The notes: generated by a model from the sequence alone, not told the origin. A DNA stretch of 13,374 bases from Anaerolineaceae bacterium (GCA_011682595.1 JAACEH010000019.1:1-13374), one strand, 5' to 3'. Numbered from the stretch's first letter, positions 1 to 7,655 are shown. Numbers and translations are program-made.

Positions 1-1
1 C

Positions 2-169
2 TACGTGCTCGACAAGGTTCCCGGGGCCATGGTCTTCCTGGGCGTCGGCAACACAGAAAAGGGCATCACCGCCCCTCACCACAACCCGGGTTTCCGCGTA
101 GACGAGGACGTCCTCTGGCAAGGCGCTGCCCTTGAAGCCCAGATGGCCCTCGATCACCACGCGGATTAG
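2..169 (+). CDS. M20-family amidohydrolase/peptidase, C-terminal end (partial)
   Basis: Reading from base 2 gives 55 codons ending at TAG (167-169); the start lies outside the window. The residues match the C-terminal end of M20-family metallo-amidohydrolases (hippurate hydrolase, IAA-amino acid hydrolase, N-acyl amino acid deacylase type). They show a KVPGAMVFLGVGN segment, then APHHNPGF, then a V-D-E-D-x-L segment before the last helix. In this family the His before the Ser/Asn-Pro-x-F is a zinc ligand, so the second His of APHH is the likely metal-binding residue. The enzyme would hydrolyse an N-acyl amino acid or similar amide, but the substrate cannot be told from this fragment. It is the only plus-strand gene and converges on the radical SAM gene. 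The family call is firm; the subfamily is open. Confidence 0.82.
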   Translation, partial: YVLDKVPGAMVFLGVGNTEKGITAPHHNPGFRVDEDVLWQGAALEAQMALDHHAD

Positions 170-185
170 CCGCTTTGCATAGGCA

Positions 186-250
186 TAGGTCGGGTCAACA
201 GACCCGACGGTCTTTTCGATAAGCGATGTCGGGTCTGTTGACCCGACCTA
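186..250. repeat. Nested inverted repeat, two palindromic 23-bp arms
   Basis: The arm at 186-208 is an exact reverse complement of the arm at 228-250, with a 19-base spacer. Each arm is also a hairpin by itself: GTCGGGTC and GACCCGAC flank AACA in the left arm and TGTT in the right arm. The DNA or RNA could therefore fold as one long stem or as two small hairpins. It starts 16 bases after the stop of the M20 gene. No T tract follows on either strand, so it is not a standard intrinsic terminator. The layout resembles paired REP/BIME-type intergenic repeats. Confidence 0.85.
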
Positions 251-270
251 CCCACTCGTCACTCAGCTTG

Positions 271-360
271 GCGGGTGCCACGGTCTGACCGAAGGTCAGG
301 CCGTGATCGTCTCCCGAACGTTCGTCATGGCCTGGCTGCGCCAGACCATGGCACCCACGC
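271..360. repeat. Second paired-hairpin repeat, about 35-bp imperfect arms
   Basis: The left arm (271-305) and right arm (326-360) are imperfect inverted copies. GGGTGCCACGGTCTG at 273-287 reappears inverted near 344-358 with one change. Each arm folds by itself: CACGGTCTGACC-GAA-GGTCAGGCCGTG on the left, and CATGGCCTGGC-TGC-GCCAGACCATG on the right, each with a single wobble or mismatch. The spacer holds a perfect 10-bp palindrome, CGAACGTTCG (315-324). The architecture matches the repeat at 186-250 but the sequence differs. It lies in the 3' flank of the radical SAM gene (stop at 382-384). The GGGTGCCA core looks like a dispersed genomic repeat, which is inference. Confidence 0.75.
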
Positions 361-381
361 TACGCAAAACTGAAATCCGCT

Positions 382-1852
382 CTAGCTTCCGGCGGCGGTC
401 TTTTCGGTGGGTTCGGTTGCGACTGAGTCGAGCACTTCCTGCCATTCGGTGAGGTTGAACTTGCAGCCGGGGTCGCTCTTGCGGAGGTCGCCGAAGTAGC
501 CGTGACTGCGGGCCCGGCAGCCGCCGCAATAGAGCTTGTAGTCGCAGACCTTGCAGTGACCGGTGCGGTCGTCGCGGTCGCGGAGCACACCGAGCAGCGG
601 ATGGTTCAGCCAGAGCTCCTGGAAGTCGTCGTGAAGAATGTCGCCGATCTCGATGGGCATGAACACACAGGGCGTGACCTTGCCGTTGGGCTGGATCGCG
701 CAGTAGCACCGCCCTGCCCCGCAGCCGCCGACGTAGCGGGCCAGGATGCGCGTCTTGCGGCCGGACGAGTAGCCGTAATGACCGGTGTTGATGGCCGAAT
801 CGGCGTCGCCCAACTCGATGCAGGCCCGGCCGTACTGGGTGGCCGAACTCATCACCGCGATCTTGTCCTCCAGAAGCGTCTTCTGCAGAATCCCCAGCAT
901 CCGTTCCCGCTGGTCGGGCGAAAGGTCGAGGTCCACGCAATCGCGGCCGCGGCCGGTGGGAATGAAGTTGAAGGCATAGAAGGTGTCGACACCGCGGTCG
1001 ATGGCCCACTGAATGATATTCTCGAGTTCGTCGATGTTCAGCCGCGTCACGGTCGTCGCGACACCCGTCTTGATGCCGGGGTTGGACAGGCAGTTGTCGA
1101 TGCCGCGGACCGCCGCATCCCAGTAGCCGGCGCCTCCGCGGAAGTGGTCGTGCTTGCCGGGGTCGATCGAGTCCAGGGAGACTTCGGCGTAACCGATGCC
1201 GCAATCGACCAGCCGCTGCACGTTCTCGGACGTGCAGAGCGACCCGTTGGTGGCCACGGACATGTGAAATCCCACCTGGCCGGCGTACTTGGCGATCTCC
1301 CAGAAGTGCGGGCCCATCAGCGGCTCGCCGCCGGAGAAGGCCAGCATCGAGACGTCGCGGTCGACCAGCGTGTCGACGACGCGAATCTTCTCCTCGAGCG
1401 TCAACTCATCCTCCAGGGCCTGGCGGGCGTTCTGGTAGCAGTGTTGGCACTTGAAGTTGCAGGCCTGGGTGAAGTTCCAGACGACCATCAGCGGGGCGAC
1501 GAACAGTTGCGGCTCGGTAAGTCCGTAATGCCCGACGCTGCGGACGGTATTGACGATCGCCCGGGCCGTGGGACCGTGGCCGAAGACTTTCTCGCGCAGC
1601 CCTTCTCGCGAAGCGCCGGTCCGTTTGCGGATATACTCGGTGATCCACAGGGAGGGGAAGTGCGAACTTCAATCTCTGGCCGAAGCTCATCCGCCCGGTC
1701 GTGGTTGCATAGGCCCGGAAGAAATCACTCAGCAAACAGCCGCCGTCGCCGCGCCGTCGCGTGATACGGCGAAAGATCGCCTGGACCGGCTTGCGGTCGA
1801 GCAGCTTGACGATTTTCTCGGGGTCGGCCATTGGCGATTGGTTTCCCGGCAT
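382..1852 (-). pseudogene. Radical SAM/SPASM domain protein, reading frame broken by an apparent +1 base
   Basis: Two frames on the minus strand together encode one protein of about 489 residues. The first runs from ATG at 1852 and reads a helical N-terminal region (MADPEKIVKLLDRKPVQ onward) up to about 1657. The second carries the rest to the TAG at 382-384. Numbered on the restored protein, the radical SAM cluster motif CNFKCQHC (C-x3-C-x2-C) is at about residues 131-138 and SGGEPLM at about 173-179. A SPASM-type C-terminal domain follows: C-A-I-Q-P-N-G-K-V-T-P-C at about 384-395, CKVCDYKLYCGGC at about 433-445, and a last Cys near 463. SPASM enzymes use extra Fe-S clusters in peptide or cofactor maturation (PqqE, AnSME and relatives); the substrate here is unknown. 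The ATG is one base after the yebC stop with AAGGA upstream, so the two are probably co-transcribed. Without the N-terminal part, the longest ATG-initiated product starts at 1488, just before the cluster motif. The break may be a sequencing error or a true mutation. Confidence 0.85.
1654..1657 (-). other. Probable frameshift site (C4 tract) in the radical SAM gene
   Basis: On the minus strand the bases read CTTCCCCTCCCTGTGG. With one C fewer in the four-C run, the protein reads LKFALPSLWITEYIRKRTG and continues in frame into the radical SAM domain. As given, the upstream frame drifts into an arginine-rich non-protein-like reading. The downstream frame meets a TGA at 1669-1671 when followed backward. 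The switch must therefore lie between 1669 and about 1640, and the C run is the simplest place. Confidence 0.75.
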
Positions 1853-1853
1853 A

Positions 1854-2609
1854 CTATCCTTTTTCGATCTCGGCCATCACCTGGTCGGCGATGTCGAAAT
1901 TCGCGTAGACTTCGCTGACGTCATCGTGTTCTTCCAGCAGGTCCATGACCTTGAGCACCTTCCGCGCAGCCACGGCGTCCAGGGGCACCGTGGTGTGCGG
2001 CACGGGTTCGACCACCGCCCGATCGGGTTTGATCCCGGCCTTCTCCAGGGCGCCGACCAACTCCTCGAAGGCCTCCGGCCCACAGGTAATCTCGTGCAGC
2101 CCGTCGGAAGTCGTCACGTCGTCGGCCCCGTACTCCAGGGCGATTTCCATGACCTGGTCCTCGCCGGCGGTCTCCTCGGAAATAGTGATGGCGCCCTTGC
2201 GCTGGAACATGTGGGCCACGGAGTTTGTGGCCGCGAGGCTGCCACCGTGCTTCTCGAGGATATTGCGGACCTCGCCGGCGGTCCGGTTGCGGTTATCGCT
2301 CAGGCAGTCGATCATGACGGCCACCCCGCCGGGAACGTAGGCCTCGTAGCGCAGGGGCTTGATCTCGGCGGCGCCGGCCAGTTCGCCGGTTCCCTTCTTG
2401 ACCGCCCGCTCGATGTTGTCGCGCGGCATGTTGATCGACCGCGCCTTGTCGATCGCGTAGCGCAAGGTCAGGTTCATCGACAGGTCGGCCCCGCCCTGGC
2501 GAGTCGCCACGGTTATCAGCTTGGTCACCTTGGAGAACTGGGCTCCGCGCCTGGCGTCAACGCCGGCTTTCTTTCGCTTGATCTGTGACCAATGAGAATG
2601 TCCTGCCAT
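1854..2609 (-). CDS. yebC: YebC/TACO1 family protein
   Basis: A 251-residue protein starting MAGHSHWSQIKRKK, the hallmark YebC/TACO1 N-terminus. It has ATG at 2607-2609 and an AGGAAGGAG purine-rich site just upstream. Other family blocks are AIDKARSINMPRDNIERA (about 52-69), YVPGGVAVMI followed by DNRNRT (about 91-110), HGGSLAATNSVAHMF (about 121-135) and the C-terminal LLEEHDDVSEVYANF (224-238). Length and all three domains are normal. The family was long labelled a transcriptional regulator; mitochondrial TACO1 and bacterial members act in translation, easing synthesis through difficult stretches such as polyproline. The initiation and ribosome-maturation genes upstream fit a translation role, but that is context only. 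The frame stays open upstream to 3038 inside the TPR gene; that extension lacks family similarity and is not coding. It starts 29 bases after the TPR stop and ends 1 base before the radical SAM gene. Confidence 0.96.
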   Translation of the reverse strand: MAGHSHWSQIKRKKAGVDARRGAQFSKVTKLITVATRQGGADLSMNLTLRYAIDKARSINMPRDNIERAVKKGTGELAGAAEIKPLRYEAYVPGGVAVMIDCLSDNRNRTAGEVRNILEKHGGSLAATNSVAHMFQRKGAITISEETAGEDQVMEIALEYGADDVTTSDGLHEITCGPEAFEELVGALEKAGIKPDRAVVEPVPHTTVPLDAVAARKVLKVMDLLEEHDDVSEVYANFDIADQVMAEIEKG

Positions 2610-2638
2610 AGTCTCCTTCCTCGTCCCTGGTGCGGGGA

Positions 2639-5600
2639 TTACTTCACGCCCTTGCCGAGCGGCGCGACCGGCACCGTCTTGCCGCCATTGATGGCCTTCA
2701 GTTTCCCGGGCAGCGTCTTGACGGTCTTCACCTCGTCGTGGTCCAACTGGTAGTTCGGCCGGTCGAGCAAGGCCCGGGCCTTTTCGTATGCCTCCCGGGC
2801 TTCGTCGGTCCGACCCAGCCGGACCAGCAGGTCGCCCAGGTGGTCCCATATGACCGCGCTGGTCCGCGGATTCAGCCGCACGCTGCGCCTCAGGTAAACA
2901 AGAGCCTGATCGAGCTTGTTCTGCTTGTAGAGGACCCAGCCCAGACTGTCCAGGGTGGCCGACGACTCGGGGTTTTCCTGCAGAGAGAGGCGGATCATCC
3001 GCTCGCTTTCGGGGAGGTTGACTCCGCGGTCGGCCCACAGGTATCCCAGATCGTTGTTGGCCCCCGAATCGCGCGGGTGGTCCTTGAGGATCGCCTTGAG
3101 CACATCGGCGGACTTGTCCTGGTCGCCTTTGCGAACGTAGTAGCCCGACAACAGATAGCGGTGGGCGATATCGTTCGGGTCCTTCTCGATCAGGCGGTCG
3201 ATGATCTTCCTGGCTTCCTTGAACTTCTTCATCGACATGAGGACGTTGGCCCGCAGCCGCAGGGCCCGGTCCTCGAAGCCTTCGACCTCCGCCAGATGCT
3301 CGGCCATCTTCAGGGCCGCCTCGTGTTCGCCTTTTCCCAACAACAGCGAGGCCTTGGTGTAGAGCAACGGGCCGGCCCCGGGAATCTCCCGGAGTCCGCG
3401 ATCCGCGGCGGCCAAGGCCCCGTCGGTGTCCTGCTGATCATCCAGAAAGATGGCCAGTTCGATGTATGGTCGCGGGTCGTCGGGGTTGCTGCGGATGGCC
3501 TGCTCGACCAGCAGCCGGGCCTGCTCGGCCTGTTCAATGCGGACCAGCACGCCAGCCAGGCGGTATCGCGACAAGTCGTCGGCGGGATTCAGCCGCATCG
3601 CAGTGCGATAGGTCATGATGGCGTCGGCGTCGCGGTCGAGGAGTTCGTAAAGGCGGGCCAGCCGCCGGAAGAAGACGCCCTTCCAACTCCGCATCTGGAT
3701 GCGGTCGACGGCCTCGCGGAGCGTGTCCAGGGCGTCCATCAGGCGGTCCAGACGGATCAGAACGGCCGACAGCCTTTCGTAACTGCGGGCAAACCGCCGA
3801 TCGATTTTTATGGCCGCCTTAAAGTCCTCGGCCGCAGCGGCCGGATCGTCCACCTGGGCCAGCATCCCGAGCACAAAGTTCGGCCCGACGCCGTCTTCCA
3901 GGTCGTCTTTGAGCAGGACCCGGGCCGCCTTCAGAACCACGGGCCGGTCCTCAACCGAGTCCACAAACTCGGCCAGCAGCCCGACCGTCTCGTCCAGCTT
4001 CCTGGCATCACCCAGAAATCGCTCAATTTCCTTGTCCAGCTTCTCGGCCCGCCCGCGCAACTTGCGAGCCTCCTTTGCCGCCAAATCCTGTGTCCGCCAC
4101 AGCAGTTGGAGTTGCTGCCGCCGCTGGTAAGTGTCCTTCAACTTCCGCTCGCTGTCGGCCTTTTCGGAAATCGTTCTGGCGTAAAGCTTCAGCACTCCGG
4201 CCGACTGCCCGGCCTTGCGGTAGTAGGCCATGAGAATCTTCCAGACCGTGGCCGCCAACTTGGGGTCGCTGCTGTCAAGAAGCGGCTCCAGAAGTTCCAT
4301 GGCCTCGTCGCCCCGCTCGGCCTCGAGCAACTGTTCGCCGAGCAGCAGGGCGATGGTCGGTATCTGCGGATGGTCCTCGTGGAACTTCCGGAAGCGGCCG
4401 ATGAATCCCTGGCGGTCGTCCAGTTTCTCGTAGACCAGGCGGATCAGGCCGTAGCTCTCGGGGTCGGTGGGCCAGCGCTTCTGGATGGCCAGGGCCACGC
4501 CGAGGGCCATCTGCTCTTTGTCCTTGCCGAGCAGGTCGTGGACGATCGCCGGCAGCGGCGAATCGGAAGCCTTCTCCGACAAGGCCTCCTGATCGCCGAG
4601 AATGGACTCTATGATCCTCAGTCCCTCGGCCTCTTCACCGGTGGCCAGGAGCTTGCGGCCAAGCAGCAGGTGGATAATGCTCTGGTCGGGATGCTCCTTG
4701 GCCAGCTTGCGGAAGGCGGCGAAGAAACCCTCCAGGTCGCCGGTCTCGTCGTACACGCGGGCCAGCAGGCGGTAGCCGGCCGCCTCCTTGGGCCGATGCT
4801 GCTGCACCAGTTGGGCCACCTCGAGGGCCAGGTCGTGACGTTTGCTGTTGATCAGCATCAGAACCAGTCGCGGGCCCAGGCCCGGGCGTTCGAGCAGTCC
4901 GGGAATCTCTTTGATCAGCTTGACGGCCTTGTCCGGCCTCTGGAGGCGGATGTAAATCTGCATGGCCCGGCCGACCATCGCCTCCTGCAGGCCGAACAGC
5001 CGAACCAGCTTCCGGTCCCGCTGGGCACTGGCCGGAGCATCGCCGAGCCAACGGGCCAGCCGCTCGTACAACCCGGCCGCCTCGGCCAGTTTGTCCTGTC
5101 GCTCGCACAGCCCGGCATATTGATAAAGGGCCAGGGCACGGAAACGATTGCTCCGGGGCGGGCGGGCCTTGTCGATGACCTGCTGGAAATACTCGGCCGC
5201 CTGTTCCTCAAGGCGTTCCCGCAGCGCCAGGTCGCCAAGTTCGTAGAGCGACTCGGCATCCTCGGGGTCGATCCCGACCGCCTTCTCGTACAGCTCGCGG
5301 GCCTTGCTGGTGTTGCGCTTGCGAAGATACTGTTTGGCCAGTTCCCGCAGAATGACCGTGCTGCGGGGGTCAAGCTCGGCGGCCTTCTCCAACTCCGCTA
5401 TCGCCTCGTCGATGCGGCCACCATCGATGTGCCGGCGAGCCAGGGCGTAATGGTAGTACGATTCCGGATCGCCCTGGCTGGCCTGGTCGGCCTGGTCGCT
5501 TTCGGTGGGTTGCTCTTCGGCGGGGGAACCGTCCTCCGGGGTTTTCTCGGCGGCGGGCTGCTCGGGCTGTGGCCCGGCGTCCTCGGTCTGGGCGAAGGCC

Positions 5601-5758
5601 GCCTGGGTGGACAAGGCGAACAGGACAAACAGCAGGGCGGCCGTCAGGCGGGTGGCTTGGGTGGCTTGGGTGGCTTGGGTGGCTTGGGTGGCATGGCCCA
5701 CGCTGGCGTGGCCATGAGTGATTGATCGGCGACAAATGCGGCGGATGGTCGTGCCCAC
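2639..5758 (-). CDS. Large exported tetratricopeptide repeat (TPR) protein
   Basis: A 1039-residue protein starting at GTG (5756-5758), with AAGGAG eight bases upstream. The N-terminus has basic residues, then a run of Ala-Thr-Gln triplets (about 23-36), then a hydrophobic stretch LTAALLFVLFALS (38-50) and a likely signal peptidase site AFA|Q near residue 56. An acidic Glu/Pro/Ala-rich linker follows to about residue 97. The rest is helical repeats: clear TPRs at about 100-200 (for example ARELYEKAVGIDPEDAESLY) and others throughout. It ends with the conserved block NDLGYLWADRGVNLPESE (about 902-919), LDSLGWVLYKQNKLDQALVYL and IWDHLGDLLVRLGRTDEAREAYEKA. TPR arrays are protein-binding scaffolds; here the protein would act outside the cytoplasm. 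No catalytic domain is visible. It lies 41 bases after hisG and 29 before yebC, so it is probably in the same transcript. The partner and exact role are unknown. Confidence 0.92.
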   Translation of the reverse strand: MGTTIRRICRRSITHGHASVGHATQATQATQATQATRLTAALLFVLFALSTQAAFAQTEDAGPQPEQPAAEKTPEDGSPAEEQPTESDQADQASQGDPESYYHYALARRHIDGGRIDEAIAELEKAAELDPRSTVILRELAKQYLRKRNTSKARELYEKAVGIDPEDAESLYELGDLALRERLEEQAAEYFQQVIDKARPPRSNRFRALALYQYAGLCERQDKLAEAAGLYERLARWLGDAPASAQRDRKLVRLFGLQEAMVGRAMQIYIRLQRPDKAVKLIKEIPGLLERPGLGPRLVLMLINSKRHDLALEVAQLVQQHRPKEAAGYRLLARVYDETGDLEGFFAAFRKLAKEHPDQSIIHLLLGRKLLATGEEAEGLRIIESILGDQEALSEKASDSPLPAIVHDLLGKDKEQMALGVALAIQKRWPTDPESYGLIRLVYEKLDDRQGFIGRFRKFHEDHPQIPTIALLLGEQLLEAERGDEAMELLEPLLDSSDPKLAATVWKILMAYYRKAGQSAGVLKLYARTISEKADSERKLKDTYQRRQQLQLLWRTQDLAAKEARKLRGRAEKLDKEIERFLGDARKLDETVGLLAEFVDSVEDRPVVLKAARVLLKDDLEDGVGPNFVLGMLAQVDDPAAAAEDFKAAIKIDRRFARSYERLSAVLIRLDRLMDALDTLREAVDRIQMRSWKGVFFRRLARLYELLDRDADAIMTYRTAMRLNPADDLSRYRLAGVLVRIEQAEQARLLVEQAIRSNPDDPRPYIELAIFLDDQQDTDGALAAADRGLREIPGAGPLLYTKASLLLGKGEHEAALKMAEHLAEVEGFEDRALRLRANVLMSMKKFKEARKIIDRLIEKDPNDIAHRYLLSGYYVRKGDQDKSADVLKAILKDHPRDSGANNDLGYLWADRGVNLPESERMIRLSLQENPESSATLDSLGWVLYKQNKLDQALVYLRRSVRLNPRTSAVIWDHLGDLLVRLGRTDEAREAYEKARALLDRPNYQLDHDEVKTVKTLPGKLKAINGGKTVPVAPLGKGVK
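5651..5695 (-). repeat. 9-bp tandem repeat (5 copies) in the signal-peptide region of the TPR gene
   Basis: Plus-strand unit GGTGGCTTG is repeated four times exactly, followed by one copy with one base changed (GGTGGCATG). On the coding strand this gives HATQATQATQATQAT directly before the hydrophobic core of the signal peptide. The unit is a multiple of three, so gain or loss of copies would lengthen or shorten the n-region without breaking the frame. Confidence 0.93.
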
Positions 5759-5766
5759 TTCACTTG

Positions 5767-5772
5767 CTCCTT
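5767..5772 (-). promoter_or_regulatory. Ribosome binding site that fixes the GTG start of the TPR gene
   Basis: AAGGAG on the minus strand lies eight bases before GTG (5756-5758). No in-frame ATG lies between this site and the signal peptide core, so the GTG is the best start. Confidence 0.7.
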
Positions 5773-5799
5773 GACCGACGCCCCTGTCAGCCCCGCGCC

Positions 5800-6672
5800 T
5801 CAGGGGATGACTTTGTTGAGCGGATAGACGATGATTCCCGTCGCCCCGGCCCGCTTCAGTTGCGGCACCAGCAGCCGCTCCTGCACCTCCGGCAGGATGA
5901 CTTCGATGGCCACCCAGTCGCTATTCAGAAGGTTGCTGACGGTCGGACTTTTCTCGGCCGGCAACAGGCCGGTCACCTTCTCCAGCTTGTCGCGGGGCAC
6001 GTTCATCTTCAGGCCCACCTTCTCGCGGGCCGACATCGCCCCGCGAAGCAGCAGGGTCAGGTTCTCGATCTTCTCACGCATCCACGGATCGTCCCAGCTC
6101 GCCTTGTTGGCGATGAAGTGCGTGGTGCTCTCCAGCAGCGTCTCGACAATCCGCAAGCCGTTGGCCCGCAGGCTCGACCCGGTCTCGGTGACCTCAACAA
6201 TGCCGTCCAGCAGCCGGGCCTTGGCCTCGGTGGCGCCCCAGGAGAACTCGACCTTCACCTTGATGCCGCGATCGGCGAAGTATTTGCGCGTCGTCTTGAC
6301 CAGCTCGGTGGCAATGATGCCGCCCTCGAGGTCCTCGGCCTTCTGGATCTTCGATTCCTGCGGCACGGCCAGGACCCAGCGAACGGGAACCAGCTTGGCC
6401 TTGGCGTAGACGAAATCGGCCACATCCACCACGTCGCTGCCGTTCTCGAGAATCCAGTCCTTGCCGGTCAGCCCGGCGTCGACCACGCCGTCCTCGACAT
6501 AGCGGCTCATCTCCTGGGCCCGGAACTGGATAATCTCCAACTCCGGATCGTCAACGGTCGGCCGCAGGCTTCGCGAACTCGAATGGATGTCGAACCCGGC
6601 CCGGCGCATCATGTCAAAAGTCGATTCCTGAAGGCTTCCCTTGGGTATGCCTAGTTTCAGTTTTCCGGCCAT
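5800..6672 (-). CDS. hisG: ATP phosphoribosyltransferase, long form (HisG)
   Basis: This 290-residue enzyme catalyses the first step of histidine synthesis, joining PRPP to ATP in the cytoplasm. It begins [12 protein letters not shown] (4-15), continues with [11 protein letters not shown] (63-73), and has the PRPP-binding block [18 protein letters not shown] (156-173). Residues from about 213 to the end form the ACT-like regulatory domain of the long form ([12 protein letters not shown] to [11 protein letters not shown]), the site of histidine feedback binding in this type, so no HisZ partner is needed. Length is normal for the long form (about 280-300). The ATG at 6670-6672 has AGGAG eight bases upstream. 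No other his gene lies nearby; it sits alone between an endonuclease III-like gene and the TPR gene, 60 bases downstream of the former. Confidence 0.97.
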   Translation of the reverse strand: MAGKLKLGIPKGSLQESTFDMMRRAGFDIHSSSRSLRPTVDDPELEIIQFRAQEMSRYVEDGVVDAGLTGKDWILENGSDVVDVADFVYAKAKLVPVRWVLAVPQESKIQKAEDLEGGIIATELVKTTRKYFADRGIKVKVEFSWGATEAKARLLDGIVEVTETGSSLRANGLRIVETLLESTTHFIANKASWDDPWMREKIENLTLLLRGAMSAREKVGLKMNVPRDKLEKVTGLLPAEKSPTVSNLLNSDWVAIEVILPEVQERLLVPQLKRAGATGIIVYPLNKVIP

Positions 6673-6732
6673 CGTCTCGTTCTCCTGTCGCCACGCCCGG
6701 GCATCGGTACTGAAGTATCCGCCGCGGAGGGT

Positions 6733-7653
6733 CTATTTATTCTTCGCCTTTTTCCTGGTCTTCTTGCCCTTCTTGGACGCCGACCGGGTGGACTTCGTCG
6801 CTTTCTTTTTCACCTTTGTTCCGACCGCCGATTGCCCGGCCGCCTTCTTCTTTACGGTCTTAGAGGTCGCTTTCTTCGGGGTTTTCTTGGCCGCCTTCTT
6901 CACCTTCGCCTTCTTGGCGGTCTTGGTGCTCTTGGCGGTCGTCTTGACCGTCTTCTTGACGGCGGCCTTCTTCTTGCGGGCCAGTCGTTTCCGGCCCGTC
7001 GGGCATACGGCGCTGAGCAGACACCTGCCGCACTGCGGAGTCGTGACCTGGCAGACAGATTCGCCGAGGCGGTGCAGCAGGGCCCACATCTCATAGCCCT
7101 GGTCGCGCCGCAAGGCACGCTCCAGAAAGGCCTGGATAGACGGTATGTCTTCGCCCCGCTTGGCCAGACCCAGGCGGCCCATCACCCGCCGCAGGTCGGC
7201 GTCGGCCGGCACGGCATGGCCGGCCGACAGCAGCATCACCGCCGCGGCCCCAAGAACGGCGTTGCCGCCGTCGACTTTCTCGAAGTACTGGCGGAGTTCC
7301 CGCACTCCCATGGACCGGAAAAAGTCCCAGTTCATCGTGTTGTGGCGCAGAAAAATCGCGTTGAACATCCGCGTGATGCGGGCCGCCTTGCGGTCTATGC
7401 GGGCCAGGCCCGGAAGGGCCGCCGCGATCTCCCGCGGAAAGCTGACCCGCACTTCGTTCAGGTCGGCGAACTCTTCCTGGACCCGCCGGATCGCCTTGCC
7501 CACAGCCGCCTGGTCACTCTCTTCAAGGAGAATAAACTGCAGCAACTCAAGGGCCACGTCGTCGACCGGCTCCAGGACCTGCTTGCCGAATTTTCTTTGC
7601 AACGTGCTGCGAACTTTTCTCAGCAGTCCGGCTCGTTCACTGAACGAACTCAT
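6733..7653 (-). CDS. Endonuclease III-like [4Fe-4S] protein with histone H1-like Lys/Ala tail
   Basis: The 306-residue reading has a helical HhH-GPD-type domain (about 10-220) and a strongly basic tail (about 221-306). The Fe-S loop is intact: Cys 201, 208, 211 and 217 give C-x6-C-x2-C-x5-C, the exact endonuclease III spacing. The Asp of the family VDTH motif appears to be kept (D151 in PADADLRRV). The helix-hairpin-helix that carries the catalytic Lys (LPGVGRKTA in Nth) is replaced by EKVDGGNAVLGAA, with no Lys at that position. The protein may therefore be a glycosylase without lyase activity, or a non-catalytic DNA-binding relative. The tail is built of KKAAVKK, AKKAKVKKAAKK and similar pieces, like histone H1 C-termini, and should bind DNA. 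ATG 7651-7653 is chosen, 10 bases from GGAGG. A GTG at 7657-7659 overlapping the rbfA stop (4 bases from GGAGG) is an equal alternative. Either start implies translational coupling to rbfA. Confidence 0.85.
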   Translation of the reverse strand: MSSFSERAGLLRKVRSTLQRKFGKQVLEPVDDVALELLQFILLEESDQAAVGKAIRRVQEEFADLNEVRVSFPREIAAALPGLARIDRKAARITRMFNAIFLRHNTMNWDFFRSMGVRELRQYFEKVDGGNAVLGAAAVMLLSAGHAVPADADLRRVMGRLGLAKRGEDIPSIQAFLERALRRDQGYEMWALLHRLGESVCQVTTPQCGRCLLSAVCPTGRKRLARKKKAAVKKTVKTTAKSTKTAKKAKVKKAAKKTPKKATSKTVKKKAAGQSAVGTKVKKKATKSTRSASKKGKKTRKKAKNK

Positions 7654-7655
7654 GA

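Noticed and set aside
186..360. A CRISPR array or an intrinsic terminator
   Set aside because: The repeats are inverted, not direct, with no regular spacers, and no T tract follows the stems on either strand.
1654..1657. Programmed ribosomal frameshifting in the radical SAM gene
   Set aside because: The C tract is short, and I see no clear slippery heptamer, stimulating ribosome binding site or downstream structure. Error or mutation is simpler.
1406..1660. An independent small arginine-rich protein from the tail of the 1406-1852 frame
   Set aside because: Its second half is simply the radical SAM N-terminal region read in the wrong frame after the C tract.
2610..3038. An N-terminal extension of YebC by about 143 codons
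   Set aside because: The extension overlaps the end of the TPR gene in another frame and has a proline/arginine-rich shadow composition. The conserved YebC start MAGHSHW at 2609 has its own ribosome binding site.
2630..5725. A 1031-codon open frame on the plus strand opposite the TPR gene
   Set aside because: It is a shadow: high GC and rarity of TTA, CTA and TCA codons on the true strand keep the reverse frame open. The translation shows no family motif, while the minus strand has TPRs and a signal peptide.
6735..6990. A separate lysine-rich small histone-like gene in the tail of the endonuclease III-like gene
   Set aside because: It is in the same uninterrupted frame as the Fe-S domain, with no start codon or ribosome binding site of its own.
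5800..7653. A new functional system made of hisG, the endonuclease III-like protein and the TPR protein
   Set aside because: The genes are adjacent on one strand, but nothing in the proteins links histidine synthesis to DNA repair or the envelope. Adjacency alone is not enough.
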